From: Comamonadaceae bacterium
Lineage (GTDB): Bacteria > Pseudomonadota > Gammaproteobacteria > Burkholderiales > Burkholderiaceae_C
Length of the DNA: 64,000 bases
Assembly (NCBI GenBank): GCA_009996515.1
Contig: JAACZV010000003.1
Location: 124,001-188,000, forward strand
Direction: 5' to 3'
In this document: positions 21,940 through 30,508 of the stretch, one piece after another
Layout of the letters: every line of letters begins with the position of its first letter
Numbering within the stretch: the stretch's first letter is position 1
The notes under the pieces: model-generated
What the model saw: the letters and a program-made list of their open reading frames with translations, nothing else
The model's database searches: none
Told to the model about the DNA's origin: nothing
Position numbers and translations under genes: made by a program

Positions 21940-23529
21940 ATGTTGAGAGCCGCACTTATTTTGGATGGCGCAGAAATCACGCAATGGCAAAAGGATGCCT
22001 TGGATGCTGCGCGCGACTTGCTTGATATTAAGATTGTTCTATCCTGCACCAACAGTCGCACAAAGAAAAATCTAACAAAGAATTTTCTTTATTATCTGCT
22101 GAATATTGTTTCTCTTAAGAATCGACTGACTCGAAAAGTGCGGCTTGATCGACAAGAAGTCCCAGTTGTTGAGTTCGATTCTATTTATGAAGGCAGCTGG
22201 CAAAGAATCCCTTCATCCGTATCTAAAGAGATTGCCGATTCAAATATTGACGTGATCATTAAATTCGGCATGTCATTGCTCAGAATAGATGAGGCGTTGA
22301 GCAGAATAAAAATTTTGTCATTCCATCACGGGGACCCTTCTTGCTTTAGGGGTCGTCCTGCAGGTTTTTATGAGCTGCTTTTTAGAGCTGATTCCGTTGG
22401 TGTTATCGTTCAAGAGCTTTCAAACAAACTTGATGCCGGCAAGGTCTGGGCAATATGCCATTCAAAAATCCAGCACCATTCTTACAAAAAGACAGCTATA
22501 AATTTCTATGCCAACTCTCGATTTTTGCTGAGAAAGGCGCTTATAAATTTGGCAAATAACAGGCCTGTTGATATTGAGCCAAATGGGAAAAATTATAGGC
22601 TTCCAGGCAATTTGTTGGTGTTGAAGTTTTTTGCCATCCTCTTTGCGAGAAAGTTGAGGCGTATTATTTACGGCGCCTTCTATGAGAAGGGGTGGAATGT
22701 CGGGACGGCAGGAAAGATTGAAATTAAGGATCGATTGTCATTTGATCCTGTCGACATAAAGTCGGCAAAGATCCCTGCTTCGTACAGTTTTTACGCTGAC
22801 CCCTTTTTTGGCGTCGATGGTTCGAAGATTCGAGTCGAGGCTCTTAACTTGAGAAGCGGTCTGGGTGAAATCGTCGAGCTTGATGCCGAAAATTTAACAT
22901 TGCTCAATATTCTTCTTAAGGGTAATCACTACTCATATCCATTTTCTTTTTTCAGTGGAAATGAAGAGTTTTTGATCCCGGAAGTTGCTTCGCACTCTTC
23001 GCCTTATATGCTTGCTAAGCCATTTCAAGATGAGCGAAAGATTCTGTTGAGAGGCTTGGAAAAATATAGAATAGTCGATTCGACCATGCTGGAAAATGAG
23101 GGTCGCATCTATTTGTTTTGTGGCATGAACTCAAGTGCCTCTGATTGCTTATATTTGTTTAGTGCGGAGGGGGTTGATAAAGAATTTAAGCCGCACCCAC
23201 TCAATCCAATTGTCATGGATCCTTCAAGAGCAAGAATGGGTGGAAGGATTATTCGTCGTCATGGGCGTCTGTATAGATTTGGTCAAAATAACTCTTTCGG
23301 CTATGGGGATGGCATTTCTATTTGTGAAATCACAAAGCTGTCTGGCGACGATTATGAAGAAAAAATTGTTGGATCGTTGCGCTTCAACGACGCATGCGGG
23401 CCTCACACGGTAGATGTGTTTGAGGATAAATCGGTACTTGATTTTTACGTGGACAAATTTAGTTTGTTTGCTTGGTATAGGCGTATCGTTCCGTATGTTC
23501 TGCGTCGCGCCAAGGGTGAGTTGTCATAA
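21940..23529 (+). CDS. Formyltransferase-like / beta-propeller-like fusion protein
   Basis: 529 aa from the ATG at 21940, which has AAAAGGAG 6 nt upstream; an in-frame ATG at 21868 lacks a ribosome site. Residues about 1-200 look like a formyltransferase fold: LSFHHGDPSCFRGRPAGFYELL, then VIVQELSNKLDAGKVW. Against methionyl-tRNA formyltransferase the catalytic His (129) and Asp (165) seem kept, but the Asn position reads Ser127. Residues about 280-520 show repeated strand motifs (YSFYADPFFGVDG, HYSYPFSFF, IPEVASHSSPYML, RIVDSTMLENEGRIYLFCG, GRLYRFGQN) like a five-bladed propeller; I recall this resembling the N-terminal domain of plant GINT1-type glycosyltransferases. Such proteins occur in surface-glycan loci. 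Composition is far more AT-rich than the flanks, so it was acquired. Confidence 0.75.
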   Translation: MLRAALILDGAEITQWQKDALDAARDLLDIKIVLSCTNSRTKKNLTKNFLYYLLNIVSLKNRLTRKVRLDRQEVPVVEFDSIYEGSWQRIPSSVSKEIADSNIDVIIKFGMSLLRIDEALSRIKILSFHHGDPSCFRGRPAGFYELLFRADSVGVIVQELSNKLDAGKVWAICHSKIQHHSYKKTAINFYANSRFLLRKALINLANNRPVDIEPNGKNYRLPGNLLVLKFFAILFARKLRRIIYGAFYEKGWNVGTAGKIEIKDRLSFDPVDIKSAKIPASYSFYADPFFGVDGSKIRVEALNLRSGLGEIVELDAENLTLLNILLKGNHYSYPFSFFSGNEEFLIPEVASHSSPYMLAKPFQDERKILLRGLEKYRIVDSTMLENEGRIYLFCGMNSSASDCLYLFSAEGVDKEFKPHPLNPIVMDPSRARMGGRIIRRHGRLYRFGQNNSFGYGDGISICEITKLSGDDYEEKIVGSLRFNDACGPHTVDVFEDKSVLDFYVDKFSLFAWYRRIVPYVLRRAKGELS

Positions 23530-23700
23530 CTGGTTCGTCTTTGCTGGCTGTCTTGCGCATCGTGTAGCGATGTGGAATTTTTTCGCTTGACTTGCTGATT
23601 TGCCAACTTGGTTTTCTTCAGCGTTGTTGCATGTATATTGCGTGCTCGCTTTTCGGGCATGAGAATGCTTGAAAATAAGCAAGTTTTTTCTTGCGTTACT

Positions 23701-23715
23701 ATCGAGTGGGAGTGA
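23701..23715 (+). repeat. Right direct repeat (attR-like)
   Basis: Exact second copy of ATCGAGTGGGAGTGA. AT-rich sequence stops here and host-like GC-rich sequence resumes at the next base. The gene at 23723 starts 7 bp later. Confidence 0.85.
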
Positions 23716-23722
23716 TGCCCTC

Positions 23723-23941
23723 ATGCGTGCCGCCTTCAGTCTCCTCGCCCTCGTCATCGTGGCGGCCGTCGTGCTGTCGCTGGCCAAGAAGCAGGCCACG
23801 GCGCTGAAGCCGCCCGCCGCCGGCGCGTCCGCCGCCGCCTCGGCGTTGCCGCAGCCCCAGGCCGTCGGCCAGCAGGTGCAGGGCAGCATCGACGACGCGG
23901 CCCGGCGTGCCGCCGAGGCCGCGTCGGCCGCGACGAACTGA
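23723..23941 (+). CDS. Small membrane or secreted protein
   Basis: 72 aa. One hydrophobic segment (residues about 3-20, AAFSLLALVIVAAVVLSLA) is followed by an Ala/Pro-rich linker and a short amphipathic tail (QQVQGSIDDAARRAAEAAS). Before the island inserted, it would have followed guaA directly, so it was probably the last gene of that operon. thpR starts 4 bp downstream. No family is recognised; its function is unknown. The open frame extends leftward into the island, but that part is not host sequence. Confidence 0.68.
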   Translation: MRAAFSLLALVIVAAVVLSLAKKQATALKPPAAGASAAASALPQPQAVGQQVQGSIDDAARRAAEAASAATN

Positions 23942-23945
23942 GGCC

Positions 23946-24491
23946 GTGCCGGGCCACAAGCTCTTCTTCGCGCTGCGGCCCGACGAGGAGTCGGCCGAAC
24001 GCATCGCCCGCGTCGTGACGGCCGAGCACGAGGTGCGCGGCCTGCGGGCCAGGCTGCGGCCCAGCCGCGTCTTCCACATCACGCTGCACTACTTCGGCTA
24101 TTTCGACGGCGAGCCCGATGCGGGCCTGGTCGCGCTGGCCAGCCGGGCCGCGTCCGAGGTGAGCCGGCCGGCCTTCGACCTGAGCTTTGACGGCTTCACG
24201 AGCTGGGGTGGCCAGCATGCCGCCAGGCACCCCTTCGTGCTGACCGGAGGCCAGGGGCTGGAGGCGGTGCGCGAGCTGCGCGATGCCCTCGTCGCGCGCC
24301 TGGTCGCCCATGGCCTGGCGGCACCGGAGCGCGACTATGAGCCGCACCTGACGCTGCGCTACGACAAGCGACCCGCGCCCGCCTGGCCCGTGGAGCTGCC
24401 GGGCTGGACCGCCAGCGAGTTCGTGCTCGTCAAAAGCCCCCAGGGCATGACGCGGCACGACGTCATCGCCCGCTGGCCGCTGCAGGCCTGA
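23946..24491 (+). CDS. thpR: RNA 2',3'-cyclic phosphodiesterase (2'-5' RNA ligase family)
   Basis: 181 aa 2H-phosphoesterase. The two HxTx motifs, HITLHY in the N-terminal half and HLTLRY in the C-terminal half, are intact, and KLFFALRPDEESAERIARV is the usual N-terminus. It hydrolyses 2',3'-cyclic phosphate RNA ends and can ligate tRNA halves in vitro. The start is taken as GTG at 23946, because the longer ATG frame overlaps the preceding gene and homology begins at GHKLFFAL. An AGAGCTTG/CAAGCTCT inverted repeat follows the stop and may end the transcript. Confidence 0.9.
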   Translation: MPGHKLFFALRPDEESAERIARVVTAEHEVRGLRARLRPSRVFHITLHYFGYFDGEPDAGLVALASRAASEVSRPAFDLSFDGFTSWGGQHAARHPFVLTGGQGLEAVRELRDALVARLVAHGLAAPERDYEPHLTLRYDKRPAPAWPVELPGWTASEFVLVKSPQGMTRHDVIARWPLQA

Positions 24492-24602
24492 GAGCTTGTG
24501 GCCCGGCACGGCCGAAAAACTCTCAAGCTCTGAGGCCTGCTCCTACAAGCCGGCCCGCCACCGGCCGACCGATGCGGCGGCCGGCCTTGGCCACCATGGG
24601 CG

Positions 24603-24616
24603 CTCCTTGCAAGGAG
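24603..24616 (+). promoter_or_regulatory. Palindrome covering a ribosome-binding site
   Basis: CTCCTTGCAAGGAG is a perfect 14-bp palindrome. Its right arm is the AAGGAG ribosome-binding site of the gene at 24624, 7 nt before the ATG. If folded in mRNA with a short loop it would mask that site. Confidence 0.45.
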
Positions 24617-24623
24617 ATCCGCC

Positions 24624-24839
24624 ATGGTCCTCAAGCCCCTGATCGCCCTCGTCGCCACCTCGGCCCTGGCCATGACGCTGCTGCGCCAGTGGGGCCGCCG
24701 GCAGCAGCTGCGCCGCCTGCGCCACGAAGGCCGGCAGCACCGCGACGCGGTCAGTCGCTGGGAGGCGGAAGGGGGCAACCTGCCGCCGGCCAAGGCGGTG
24801 GAACCGGCGCCGACCCGGCGCCGCGTCAGCCGTCGATGA
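24624..24839 (+). CDS. Small membrane-anchored protein
   Basis: 71 aa with a strong ribosome site. A single hydrophobic segment (about residues 5-18, PLIALVATSALAMTLL) is followed by a very basic, His/Arg/Gln-rich helix (RQWGRRQQLRRLRHEGRQHRDAV) and an Arg-rich end. Its last 14 bases overlap the end of the convergent DUF72 gene. No family is recognised. Confidence 0.55.
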   Translation: MVLKPLIALVATSALAMTLLRQWGRRQQLRRLRHEGRQHRDAVSRWEAEGGNLPPAKAVEPAPTRRRVSRR

Positions 24840-25812
24840 CGGCCTGGGCCAGGGCGCGCACGCTCAGCGGCGCCGAGCCCTCGGCCTTGTTGGAGATGGT
24901 CACGAACACCTCCTGCCCCGCGCCCGCCGTGCCGCGGATGACGCGCGCCAGTTCGGCACGCGTGTCCGGGTCCGGGTCCAGCATCGCGTTGAACTCGCCG
25001 TAGCGCTTCTCGGCCTCCTCATAGCCGTAGGCCCCGTGCAGGCGGTTCAGGTTCCAGCGCGCCACCAGCGGCCCCGGCCACAGCGCGCGCAGCAGCGGCA
25101 GCTGCTCCGCGAGCGGCGGCAGCTTGGGGTGCAGGCCCAGGCAGTAGCGCGCGCCGGCGTCGCGCAGCAGCGCGACGAGGTCGGGCGTCAGCCAGGCGGC
25201 GTCGCGCACCTCCACGGCGATGACGCCGGCCGGCGGCTTCGGTAGCGCCAGCAGCATGGCGTGCAGCAGGTCGAACTGCTCGTTCATGCGTGCCAGCCGC
25301 TGCGCGGGCAGCGGGCTGAGCTGGAAGACCAGCGCGCCTATGGCCTGCCCCAGGCCTTCGCAGGCGGGTTCTATGAAGTCCTGCAGCGCGGCGGTGCTGT
25401 CGAGAAAGAGCGGGTTGGGCTGCTGGCCCCGGCCCTGCTCGCTGCGCAGCAGCGCATCCGTCACCAGGCTGGGCGCCTTGACCGTGAAGCGGAAGCCCGC
25501 CGGCACCTGCTCGGCATGGCGCTGGAACTCGGATGCCGCCAGCGGCCGGTAGAAGCCGCGGTCGATGCCGACGGCGCGCAGCAGCGGGTGGGCCGCGTAG
25601 GCGGGCAGGCCGGTGCGGGACAGCGTGGCCTCGCCGTGCCGGCCGGCCCAGACCAGGCCCTGCCAGCCCGGGTAGCTCCAGGTCGAGGTGCCCAGGTGGA
25701 TGTGGGGTGACAGCGCCGCGGCCAGCGCCAGGTCCTCGGGCGTGGGCGGCAGGGGCTGAACGCCACGCGGGCGCTTGGCGGGCAGCTCCCCGCCGAAGAG
25801 TTGGTCCTGCAT
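24826..25812 (-). CDS. DUF72 (YecE-like) protein
   Basis: 328 aa. The DUF72 TIM-barrel motifs are visible: IHLGTSTWSYPGWQG, VKAPSLVTD in the second strand, FQLSPLPAQRLARM, AVEVRDAAWL, ARWNLNRLHGAYGYEEAEKRYG and the closing VFVTISNKAEGSAP. The ATG at 25812 shares one base with the TGA of the DUF979 gene (TGATG), so it is translationally coupled to the operon. The activity of DUF72 proteins is not established; its place after a 5-oxoproline operon may be incidental. Confidence 0.85.
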   Translation of the reverse strand: MQDQLFGGELPAKRPRGVQPLPPTPEDLALAAALSPHIHLGTSTWSYPGWQGLVWAGRHGEATLSRTGLPAYAAHPLLRAVGIDRGFYRPLAASEFQRHAEQVPAGFRFTVKAPSLVTDALLRSEQGRGQQPNPLFLDSTAALQDFIEPACEGLGQAIGALVFQLSPLPAQRLARMNEQFDLLHAMLLALPKPPAGVIAVEVRDAAWLTPDLVALLRDAGARYCLGLHPKLPPLAEQLPLLRALWPGPLVARWNLNRLHGAYGYEEAEKRYGEFNAMLDPDPDTRAELARVIRGTAGAGQEVFVTISNKAEGSAPLSVRALAQAVIDG

Positions 25813-26771
25813 CAGAACATCAGGAATTTCAGCAGCACGAGGTTGACGCCCAGCACGGCCAGGGCCGTGGGCCATTGCGCGCGGATGACGGCGTTCCTGT
25901 CCTTCAGCTCCAGCAGCGCGGCCGGGATGATGTTGAAGTTGGCCGCCATGGGCGTCATCAGCGTGCCGCAGTAGCCGCAGAACATGCCGATGGCGGCCAT
26001 CACCGCCGGATTGCCATGATGCAGGCCCAGCAGGATGGGAATGCCTATGCCGGCCGTCATGACCGGGAAGGCCGCGAAGGCATTGCCCATCACCATCGTG
26101 AACAGCGCCATGCCCAGCCCATAGGCCGCGACGGCCATCCAGGCGTTGGCCACGGGCAGCGTGGTGGTGGCGATGTGGGCCACGGCCTTGCCGACGCCGG
26201 CGTCGGTGAACAGCAGGCCCAGCGTCGCCAGCATCTGCGGCAGGATGACGGCCGGCCCCATGGTCTCCAGCAGCCGGCGCGACTCGCGCAGCGCCTGCAT
26301 GGGGCGTTCGCGCGTCATGCGCAGCGCGGCGGCCAGGCCGACCAGCGAGCCCAGGCCCACGCAGACCAGCGTCAGGTGCCGGGTCTCGATCAGCAGCAGG
26401 CCGCCGATGCGGACCTCCTTCAGCGTCAGGCTGCCCGCCAGCGCCAGCATGGAGATGGCGAGTATGGGCAGGAAGAGCCGGTTGCCATGCCGGGCCGCGC
26501 TGGCCTGGCGCTCGGCGGGCTCGCGCAGCGCGTGCCGGCCCATGCCGACGCCGCCCAGGCCGCCCAGCGCCGCCAGCGCGACGACGATGAGGCCGGCGGT
26601 GAGGGGCGGCAGCCAGTCGCCGGCCAGGTAGATGACGGCGTACAGGCCCCAGAACAGGCCGCTGGTGCGGCGTCGTGGGTTGCTGCGATCGCGCCAGGTC
26701 AGCACGGCGATGCCGGCCAGCGCCAGGCCTACCAGCAGCGTGAACTGGTCCAGCTGCAGCAGCGCGGTCAC
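25812..26771 (-). CDS. DUF979 family membrane protein
   Basis: 319 aa polytopic membrane protein (about nine to ten helices). It has the family-typical CGYCGTLMTPMAANFNIIP near the C-terminus and MVMGNAFAAFPVMTAG before it. DUF979 proteins almost always pair with a DUF969 gene and are predicted to form a two-part transporter. The GTG start at 26771 overlaps the DUF969 stop by four bases (GTGA). Position behind pxpBCA points to 5-oxoproline or pyroglutamyl-compound uptake; that substrate is inference. Confidence 0.85.
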   Translation of the reverse strand: MTALLQLDQFTLLVGLALAGIAVLTWRDRSNPRRRTSGLFWGLYAVIYLAGDWLPPLTAGLIVVALAALGGLGGVGMGRHALREPAERQASAARHGNRLFLPILAISMLALAGSLTLKEVRIGGLLLIETRHLTLVCVGLGSLVGLAAALRMTRERPMQALRESRRLLETMGPAVILPQMLATLGLLFTDAGVGKAVAHIATTTLPVANAWMAVAAYGLGMALFTMVMGNAFAAFPVMTAGIGIPILLGLHHGNPAVMAAIGMFCGYCGTLMTPMAANFNIIPAALLELKDRNAVIRAQWPTALAVLGVNLVLLKFLMF

Positions 26772-27481
26772 GGCTGGCCCTCCTGCGCGCGGGCGCGGGC
26801 GATGTCCTGCGGCAGGCGGCGGTCGAGGTGGATCAGCCGCGCCGCATGGATGAGGAAGGCGGCGATGGCCGTCGGAATGCCCCACAGCGCGATGTGCAGC
26901 GGGTCGGTGACGATGCCGTTCTCGGCCAGGAAGGTCTGCATCAGCACGATGGAGCCGAAGGCGACGAAGATGTCCTCGCCGAAGAACAGGCCCACGTTGT
27001 CGGTCGCCGCGGCCATCGCGCGCAGCCGGTCGCGCACCGCCTGCGGCAGCGGGCCATGGGCTTTCTCGGCGGCGGCCTCGGTCATGGGCGCCACCAGCGG
27101 CCGCACCATGGGCGCGTGGCCGCCCAGCAGCGTCAGGCCCAGCGCGGCGGCGGCTTCGCGGATGAACAGGTAGACCACCAGCAGCCGGCCCGCAGTGGCC
27201 GAGCGTATGTCGGCGATCCAGGCCTGGGCGCGCTCGCGCAGGCCGTGGCGCTCCAGCAGGCCGATGACGGCCAGCGGCAGCAGCAGCGTCAACGGCAGGT
27301 TGCGCGTCTTCACGAAGCCGCTGCCGAGCTTGGCCAGGATGAGGTCCAGCGGCATCCTGGCCGCCAGGCCCGTGGCGATGCCGGCCACGGTGACGACCAG
27401 CACCGGGTTGAAGCGCAGCACGAAGCCGACGATGACGACGGCGACGCCGATCAGCGGCCAGAGGGAGATGGTGGTTTGCAT
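26768..27481 (-). CDS. DUF969 family membrane protein
   Basis: 237 aa membrane protein starting MQTTISLWPLIGVAVVIVGF. It has RNLPLTLLLPLAVIGLLERHGLRE and GGHAPMVRPLVAPM, typical of DUF969. The upstream open frame runs through the intergenic repeat copy B and was discarded. It is the partner of DUF979 next to it. Together they resemble the split halves of a larger permease of the ion-transporter superfamily type. It lies between pxpA and DUF979 on the minus strand. Confidence 0.85.
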   Translation of the reverse strand: MQTTISLWPLIGVAVVIVGFVLRFNPVLVVTVAGIATGLAARMPLDLILAKLGSGFVKTRNLPLTLLLPLAVIGLLERHGLRERAQAWIADIRSATAGRLLVVYLFIREAAAALGLTLLGGHAPMVRPLVAPMTEAAAEKAHGPLPQAVRDRLRAMAAATDNVGLFFGEDIFVAFGSIVLMQTFLAENGIVTDPLHIALWGIPTAIAAFLIHAARLIHLDRRLPQDIARARAQEGQP

Positions 27482-27509
27482 GTCAAGGTTGATTCGAGAG
27501 CGTTCTTGC

Positions 27510-27604
27510 GGGCCGAGCGCCGGGCCGCTCCCAAGCCGGCCCGCGCTGGCGATGTGCTTGCCGGTCGAGCCGGCAAGCATCGCCGTCCCCGTGGGGGACC
27601 GGCC
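27510..27604 (-). repeat. Dispersed intergenic hairpin repeat, copy B
   Basis: About 95 bp in the 152-bp gap between pxpA and the DUF969 gene. Read on the minus strand it aligns with copy A (3542-3635) almost base for base, with a few substitutions and small indels. The core hairpin is GCTTGCCGG (27556-27564), loop TCGAG, CCGGCAAGC (27570-27578), extended by GGCGATG/CATCGCC. Confidence 0.85.
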
Positions 27605-27633
27605 GAGGTACTCCTTGGACGAGGGGCGCCATC

Positions 27634-28368
27634 TCAGGCTCGTAGATCGATACCGGCGTCGGTGAGGGCTTGGTGGATGGCGCGGGCAAACGCCAGCGCG
27701 TGCGGGCCGTCGCCGTGCAGGCACAGGGTCTGGGCCTGCAGCGGCACGGTCTCGCCGGACACGGCGGTGACGACGCCCTCGCGCACCATGCGCAGCGTGC
27801 GGGCGACGGCATTGCCTACGTCGTCGATGAGGGCGCCGGGCTGGCTGCGCGGCACCAGGCTGCCGTCGGCGCGGTAGCCGCGGTCGGCAAACACCTCGGC
27901 CACCGCGCGCAGGCCGGCGCGTTCGGCGGCGCGCAGCAGCTCGCCGCCGGCCAGGCCGTAGACGGCCAGCGACGGGTCGATGTCCAGCACGGCCGCGGCG
28001 ATGGCGTCGGCCAGCGCCGGGTCGCGCGCGGCCTGGTTGTAGAGGGCGCCATGCGGCTTGACGTGGTGCAGCCGGCCGCCGGCCGCGCGCACCAGCGCAT
28101 CCAGCGCGCCGATCTGGTAGAGCAGGTCGGCGCGCACCTGCTCGGGCTTGAGTTGCATCTCGCGGCGGCCGAAGTGCTCGCGGTCGGGGTAGCTGGGGTG
28201 GGCGCCTATGGCCACGCCGCGCGCCAGCGCCGCGGCCACGGTGGCCTGCATCAGCCGTGCATCGCCGGCATGCCAGCCGCAGGCGATGTTGGCGGAGCTG
28301 ACCAGGGCCAGCAGCGCGGCGTCGTCGGGCGCGCCTTCGCCGAGGTCGGCGTTCAGGTCGACATGCAT
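27634..28368 (-). CDS. pxpA: 5-oxoprolinase subunit A (LamB/YcsF)
   Basis: 244 aa. The LamB/YcsF family is obvious from [40 protein letters not shown] and [14 protein letters not shown]. With PxpB and PxpC it performs ATP-dependent ring opening of 5-oxoproline to glutamate. The ATG at 28368 overlaps the end of pxpC by 16 nt. Transcription order is pxpB-pxpC-pxpA, then repeat B, DUF969, DUF979 and DUF72. Confidence 0.95.
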   Translation of the reverse strand: MHVDLNADLGEGAPDDAALLALVSSANIACGWHAGDARLMQATVAAALARGVAIGAHPSYPDREHFGRREMQLKPEQVRADLLYQIGALDALVRAAGGRLHHVKPHGALYNQAARDPALADAIAAAVLDIDPSLAVYGLAGGELLRAAERAGLRAVAEVFADRGYRADGSLVPRSQPGALIDDVGNAVARTLRMVREGVVTAVSGETVPLQAQTLCLHGDGPHALAFARAIHQALTDAGIDLRA

Positions 28369-29294
28369 AGGGCGGTCCTCAGTCGGTCTAGCGCGGCCTC
28401 GCGCTCGCGCAAGGCGGCGACGGCCTCGTCGTGGCCGCAGCGCACGAAACGCAGCGTCGCACCCAGGCGCAGCTGGGCGAGCTTCCACAGGTCGGCGCGA
28501 ATGACGACGGCGATCTTCGGGTACCCGCCGGTGGTCTGCGCATCGGCCAGCAGCGCGATGGGCTGGCCCGAGGGCGGCACCTGCACCACGCCCGGCAGCA
28601 CCCCATGCGAGGCCAGCTCGGCGCCGCGCTCTCGCCTCAGCTCGGGGCCGGCCAGGCGGTAGCCCATGCGGTTGCTCTGCGGCGTGAGCGTCCAGTCCGC
28701 GCCCCAGAAGGCCTCGCGGGCCGCCGCCGGGAAGTCGTCATGCTCGGGGCCGGGCAGCGCGCGCACCGTGGCATCCCAGTCGGGCGGTGCCAGGCCGATG
28801 CGGCGGGCGGGCAGGGCGGCGGGCGGGCGTGACGGTCCAAGCGGCAGCCGGTCGCCATCGCGCAGCGTGCGGCCGTCCAGCCCGCCAAAGCCGGCCTTGA
28901 GGTCGGTGCTGCGCGAACCCAGAACGAGCGGCACGGCGATGCCGCCCGAGACGGCCAGGTAGCTGCGCATGCGCTCGCGCGGCGCGGCGATCCTCAGCGT
29001 CTGGCCGGCCCGCACGGGCTGGCGCCAGCCGGGCCGCAGCGTGCGGCCGTCCAGCAGCGCGTCGGCGTCGGTGCCGGTGACGGCGATGCAGCAGTCCGCA
29101 TCGAAGCGCAGCGTGGCGGGGCCCAGCGTGAACTCCAGCCCGGCGGCGTCGGGCGGGTTGCCGACCAGCAGATTGCCCTGGATCAGCGCCAGGTCGTCCA
29201 GCGCGCCGCAGCGGCTGATGCCGCGGTCGCGCCAGGCCTGGCGGCCCAGGTCCTGCACGGTGGCCAGCGCGCCGGCGCGCAGCAGCTCGATCAT
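28353..29294 (-). CDS. pxpC: 5-oxoprolinase subunit C (KipA/AHS2)
   Basis: 313 aa carboxyltransferase-like AHS2 domain. Motifs: [17 protein letters not shown] at the start, [45 protein letters not shown] and [11 protein letters not shown]. Family members were long called biotin-dependent carboxyltransferase, urea amidolyase-like or KipA. It overlaps pxpB by four bases and pxpA by 16. Confidence 0.94.
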   Translation of the reverse strand: MIELLRAGALATVQDLGRQAWRDRGISRCGALDDLALIQGNLLVGNPPDAAGLEFTLGPATLRFDADCCIAVTGTDADALLDGRTLRPGWRQPVRAGQTLRIAAPRERMRSYLAVSGGIAVPLVLGSRSTDLKAGFGGLDGRTLRDGDRLPLGPSRPPAALPARRIGLAPPDWDATVRALPGPEHDDFPAAAREAFWGADWTLTPQSNRMGYRLAGPELRRERGAELASHGVLPGVVQVPPSGQPIALLADAQTTGGYPKIAVVIRADLWKLAQLRLGATLRFVRCGHDEAVAALREREAALDRLRTALCMST

Positions 29295-29929
29295 GCGGGC
29301 TCCGCAACGAAGCGCACGCGGTCGCCGGGCGCCAGCAGCGTGGGTGGCTCGGCCCGCGGGTCGAACAGCGGCAGGGCGGTGCGGCCGATGAGCTGCCAGC
29401 CGCCCGGTGTGGCCAGCGGGTAGATGCCGGTCTGCGCGCCGCCTATGCCCACGCTGCCGGCCGGCACGCTCACGCGCGGTTCGGCGCGGCGCGGCGTGTG
29501 CAGGGCCGCGTCCAGCCCGCCCAGGTAGGCGAAGCCGGGCTGGAAGCCGATGAAGTAGACGACGTACTCGGCCGCCGTGTGGCGGCGCACCACCTCGTCG
29601 GGCGACAGGCCGCAGTGAGCGGCGACGTCGGCGAGGTCGGGGCCGTCATAGCGCACCGGAATCTCGACCCGCCGGCCGAGCTGCTGGCGGCGTGCCGGCT
29701 GGGCCCACAGGGCGAGCACGGTCTGCTCCAGCGCCGCGGCCTCGGTGCTCAGCGGGTCGAAGCTCAGCGTCAGGTTGTTCATGCCGGGGATCAGGCCCAG
29801 CACGCCGTCCACCCGCGCCAGGCCGGCGGCCAGCTGCCAGATGCGCTGCTGCTGCTCCAGCGACAGCGGCGCCGGCAAGCTGCAGCACAGCGCGGCTTCG
29901 CCGAGGGGGTGGATGGACAGCTGCGTCAT
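29291..29929 (-). CDS. pxpB: 5-oxoprolinase subunit B (KipI/AHS1)
   Basis: 212 aa from the ATG at 29929; the long open frame upstream is antisense to tadA. The AHS1 domain shows IPVRYDGPDLADVAAHCGLS, YVVYFIGFQPGFAYLGGLD, PRVSVPAGSVGIGGAQTGIYPLATPGGW and IGRTALPLFD. An alternative ATG at 29941 exists. First gene of the operon and divergent from tadA across about 36 bp, so both promoters must share that short gap or overlap the genes. Confidence 0.94.
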   Translation of the reverse strand: MTQLSIHPLGEAALCCSLPAPLSLEQQQRIWQLAAGLARVDGVLGLIPGMNNLTLSFDPLSTEAAALEQTVLALWAQPARRQQLGRRVEIPVRYDGPDLADVAAHCGLSPDEVVRRHTAAEYVVYFIGFQPGFAYLGGLDAALHTPRRAEPRVSVPAGSVGIGGAQTGIYPLATPGGWQLIGRTALPLFDPRAEPPTLLAPGDRVRFVAEPA

Positions 29930-29965
29930 TGGCGACAGCATGCCATGGGTAAACTGCCGGCCCTG

Positions 29966-30508
29966 ATGAACGAGCCCCTCTTCACGCCCGCCGACGAATA
30001 CGCGATGCGTCTTGCGCTGGACCAGGCGCACAACGCCTGGCTGGTGGGCGAGGTGCCGGTGGGGGCCGTCATCACGCGGGGCGGCCAGGTCGTCGCGACC
30101 GGCTACAACCGCCCCATCACCACGCACGACCCGACGGCGCACGCCGAGATCGTCGCGCTGCGCCACGCGGCCACGCTGCTGGAGAACTATCGCCTGCCGG
30201 AGTGCGAGCTCTATGTGACGCTGGAGCCCTGCGCGATGTGCGCGATGGCGCTGATGCATGCGCGCTTCAAGCGCGTCGTGTTCGCGGCGCGCGACCCCAA
30301 GACGGGCGTGGCCGGCTCGGTCATCGACCTGTTCGGCCAGCCCCAGCTCAACCACCACACGCGCATCGCGGGCGGGCTGATGGCCGAGCCCGCGGCCCAG
30401 CTGCTGCGCGACTTCTTCAACGAGCGCCGCGAGGCCGCGCGGGCGCGCCGCGCCGAGCGCCAAGGGCTGATCCCGACCGGCGAAGCCACGCACCTGGACG
30501 AATCCTGA
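29966..30508 (+). CDS. tadA: tRNA-specific adenosine deaminase
   Basis: 180 aa. It deaminates A34 to inosine in tRNA-Arg(ACG). The zinc site is HAE (in DPTAHAEIVAL) plus PCAMC, with the catalytic Glu in HAE; EVPVGAVI and VFAARDPKTGVAGS are also diagnostic. An ATG at 29945, seven codons upstream, is a second possible start. Its TGA overlaps the ldcA ATG. Confidence 0.94.
   Translation: MNEPLFTPADEYAMRLALDQAHNAWLVGEVPVGAVITRGGQVVATGYNRPITTHDPTAHAEIVALRHAATLLENYRLPECELYVTLEPCAMCAMALMHARFKRVVFAARDPKTGVAGSVIDLFGQPQLNHHTRIAGGLMAEPAAQLLRDFFNERREAARARRAERQGLIPTGEATHLDES

Noticed and set aside
23445..23660. 71-codon minus-strand frame at the right end of the island
   Set aside because: It overlaps the 3' end of the fusion gene, has no ribosome site and no recognisable feature.
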